From contig NZ_AUFT01000016.1 in NCBI RefSeq assembly GCF_000426645.1, forward strand, positions 62,001 through 126,000: a stretch of 64,000 bases of DNA, in the 5' to 3' direction. The stretch is from Nakamurella lactea DSM 19367 (GTDB lineage Bacteria; Actinomycetota; Actinomycetes; Mycobacteriales; Nakamurellaceae). Both the position numbers and the translations under genes were made by a program. The notes beneath the pieces were generated by a model. That model did not search any database, was not told the origin of the DNA, and saw only the letters and a program-made list of their open reading frames with translations. Every line of letters starts with the position of its first letter. The first letter of the stretch is position 1. Of this stretch, positions 62,440-64,000 are shown in pieces.

Positions 62440-63252
62440 TCAGCCGGCGGGTCCGGCGGTCAGCGGCACGCTGGACTCGGCGGTGAAGGCCAGGAAGGTC
62501 ATCGATTCCTGTAGGTACAGCTCGATCCGCTCGGGGTCGTGCGACAGGTAGCCGATCGACAGGTCCTGGCCGAGCTGCAGCTGGTAGTCCCCGCCGCGGG
62601 TGGACAGCAGCAACGCCCCGTCGATGGCCGGTGCCCAGATCACGTCGCCGTCGTGCAGCATCCGGGTCAGGTGGTCGCGGATCGGGTAGCCGTGATCGGT
62701 GGTCTCGGCGACCGCGGTGTACAGGTTCGCCGACAGCAGCAGGTTGTAGGGCCCGTCGACCCCGGCCAGCCGCAACGCGCTCACCGCCCTGGCGATGGCG
62801 TCGGGCAGCTCCCGGACGTCCGACGGGAGTGGCAGCGGCGCGTTCGAGCTGCCGGGTGCGATGCCGCCGATGCCGGCCGCCGCCAGGCCGTGGAAGATCG
62901 CGTGGTCCTCGGCGAAGGCGATCCGGGTCGCGGCATCCTTGACCGGTTGCCAGTCGGAATCCTGGGCGCCCCGTTCGACATCGTCAACCGCGTCGCGGGC
63001 GACGGTGAACGGCATCCGCAGCTCGATCAGCGGCTGGACGTCGCGCTGCCGGACGATCACCTCGCCGGGTGGCGTGTCGAGCCGGCGCAGGTGCCCGGTG
63101 CCGACAGCCGACAACTCGGTGCCGGCCGGTCCGACGACGTCCACCACCCGGCGGCCGGCCAGGTTGCGGACGAAGGTACGGCGGGCCTCCTCCTCGATCT
63201 GGGCCCAGGCCGGGTCCGAGATCGGGGCGAGTTCGCGATGCAGGTTGTTCAT
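62440..63252 (-). CDS. Encapsulin shell protein (family 1)
   Basis: 270-aa HK97-fold nanocompartment protein. NNLHRELAPISDPAWAQIEE at the N-terminus, RTFVRNLAGRRVVDVVGPAG, RQRDVQPLIELRMPFTVARD and the C-terminal IGYLSHDPERIELYLQESM mark it as linocin M18/encapsulin. Self-assembles into a protein shell of 60 or more subunits. The ATG overlaps the DyP stop by 4 nt (ATGA), coupling shell and cargo. Length is normal. Confidence 0.97.
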   Translation of the reverse strand: MNNLHRELAPISDPAWAQIEEEARRTFVRNLAGRRVVDVVGPAGTELSAVGTGHLRRLDTPPGEVIVRQRDVQPLIELRMPFTVARDAVDDVERGAQDSDWQPVKDAATRIAFAEDHAIFHGLAAAGIGGIAPGSSNAPLPLPSDVRELPDAIARAVSALRLAGVDGPYNLLLSANLYTAVAETTDHGYPIRDHLTRMLHDGDVIWAPAIDGALLLSTRGGDYQLQLGQDLSIGYLSHDPERIELYLQESMTFLAFTAESSVPLTAGPAG

Positions 63253-64000
63253 GGTGGTCCGCTCCTGTTCAGGCTGCCGATACCCAGTGATCCGTCTGCC
63301 GGGGTGTCCTCGACGCCCGGCTGGTCGTCCAGGAAGTCGGCGGTGGGCACGAAGAACAACGAGCCCGTCACCGCCGTCGAGAAGTCGAGGATCCGGTCGT
63401 AGTTGCCGGGCGGTTCGCCGATGAACATCCGTTGCAGCATCAGCTCGATGACATCGGGGGTGGCCGCGTAGCCGATGAAGTAGGTGCCGAACTCGGCGGC
63501 GCCGACGGCGCCGAAGACCATGTTGTCCCGGACGATCTGCCGCTCGGTGCCGTCCGGGTCGGTGATGGTGTTCAGCGCGACGTGCGAGTTGGCCGGCTTC
63601 AGCTCGTCGGGCAGTTCGATGTCCTCGAGCTTCGTCCGGCCGATCACCCGCTGCTGCTCCTCGATCGACAGCGCGTTCCAGGTGTTGAGGTCGTGCAGGT
63701 ACTTCTGCACGATGACGTAGCTGCCGCCGGCGAAGTCCGGGTCCTCGTCGCCGATGGTCACCGCCGCAGCTGCGTCGGCGCCCTGCGGGTTCTCCGTCCC
63801 GTCGACGAAGCCGAGCAGGTCGCGTTCGTCGAAATAGCTGAAACCGTGTACCTCGTCGACGATCTCGCCGATGCCGGCCAGCCGACGGCCGATCTGGCCG
63901 GCCAGTTCGAAGCAGAGATCCAGGCGTTCTGCGCGCAGGTGGAACAGTAGGTCTCCCGGCGTCGCGACCGCACTGTGTCGGGTGCCGGTCAGCGCCCGGA
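63249..64000 (-). CDS. DyP-type peroxidase with encapsulin-targeting peptide (5' end outside window)
   Basis: Dye-decolorising haem peroxidase, C-terminal 250 residues. FVDGTENPQGA carries the catalytic Asp motif; GGSYVIVQKYLHDLNTWNAL, NSHVALNT (proximal region) and LGIGSLNRS are conserved. The extreme C-terminus DGSLGIGSLNRSGPP contains the known cargo-loading peptide that docks DyP inside encapsulin. The frame is open from the right edge of the window, so the start is missing. Cargo and shell are adjacent and overlap. Confidence 0.97.
   Translation of the reverse strand, partial: RALTGTRHSAVATPGDLLFHLRAERLDLCFELAGQIGRRLAGIGEIVDEVHGFSYFDERDLLGFVDGTENPQGADAAAAVTIGDEDPDFAGGSYVIVQKYLHDLNTWNALSIEEQQRVIGRTKLEDIELPDELKPANSHVALNTITDPDGTERQIVRDNMVFGAVGAAEFGTYFIGYAATPDVIELMLQRMFIGEPPGNYDRILDFSTAVTGSLFFVPTADFLDDQPGVEDTPADGSLGIGSLNRSGPP

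Overview
The window is very GC-rich DNA with strong third-position G/C bias, many GTG starts and tightly packed ATGA/GTGA-overlapping genes. Together with the gene content (IclR and LuxR/NarL regulators, a DinB-like protein, a protein O-mannosyltransferase, an L,D-transpeptidase lipoprotein, an encapsulin with a DyP peroxidase), this points to a chromosomal segment of a free-living, saprophytic, aerobic actinobacterium (Actinomycetota). A Nakamurella/Frankia-like affiliation is possible, but I cannot prove a genus from the sequence alone. I see no rRNA, tRNA, phage, insertion sequence or CRISPR array.

Layout. (1) 1-2405: end of a secreted-type GH3 beta-glucosidase. (2) 2509-7873: an ABC-2 exporter (two permeases, one with a large extracytoplasmic beta-sandwich insert, plus an ATPase), divergent from a NarL-type two-component system. 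(3) 7908-20135: a catabolic island made of a citrate-synthase-fold CoA lyase, a class III CoA-transferase, an IclR regulator, an aldehyde dehydrogenase, a zinc alcohol dehydrogenase, a ThDP enzyme and a complete Liv-type importer with a LivM-LivG fusion. (4) 20350-27089: a PQQ cluster (unlisted small pqqA, pqqC, a pqqD-pqqE fusion, pqqB) divergent from a PQQ dehydrogenase carrying a C-terminal cupredoxin domain, followed by a frameshifted ThuA-like gene. (5) 27367-31738: a DinB-like protein, a MalY/PatB-like lyase, ogt with an ECF-like sigma factor, a small membrane protein and an amidohydrolase. (6) 31802-41076: a redox and stress stretch with two paralogous Cys-containing HTH regulators, folE, two flavoprotein reductases, a zinc alcohol dehydrogenase, a DUF2249-cupin protein, a ferredoxin, DUF488 and two paralogous small cupins. 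(7) 41094-50548: a ribose-type sugar ABC transporter and a 1650-residue secreted multidomain glycosidase, both preceded by LacI-type AATCGATT operators. (8) 50797-62320: housekeeping and envelope genes (homocysteine methyltransferase, L,D-transpeptidase, FadD, CDF transporter, SOD, PMT, RsmI, YqeY). (9) 62440-64000: an encapsulin shell and its DyP cargo, the latter cut by the window edge.

How the parts work together. The IclR island reads as a substrate-inducible pathway: import by Liv, CoA activation by the transferase, C-C cleavage by the citrate-synthase-like lyase, and handling of the resulting oxo-acid or aldehyde by the ThDP enzyme and dehydrogenases. The exact substrate is not visible. 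The PQQ genes supply the cofactor for the adjacent exported dehydrogenase. The sugar transporter and the GH172-plus-propeller glycosidase probably form one LacI-controlled saccharide-use regulon. Several promoters carry clear inverted repeats whose placement over -10/-35 elements suggests specific repressors. Coordinates are given on the + strand, and start codons were chosen from Shine-Dalgarno sequences, gene overlaps and family length.
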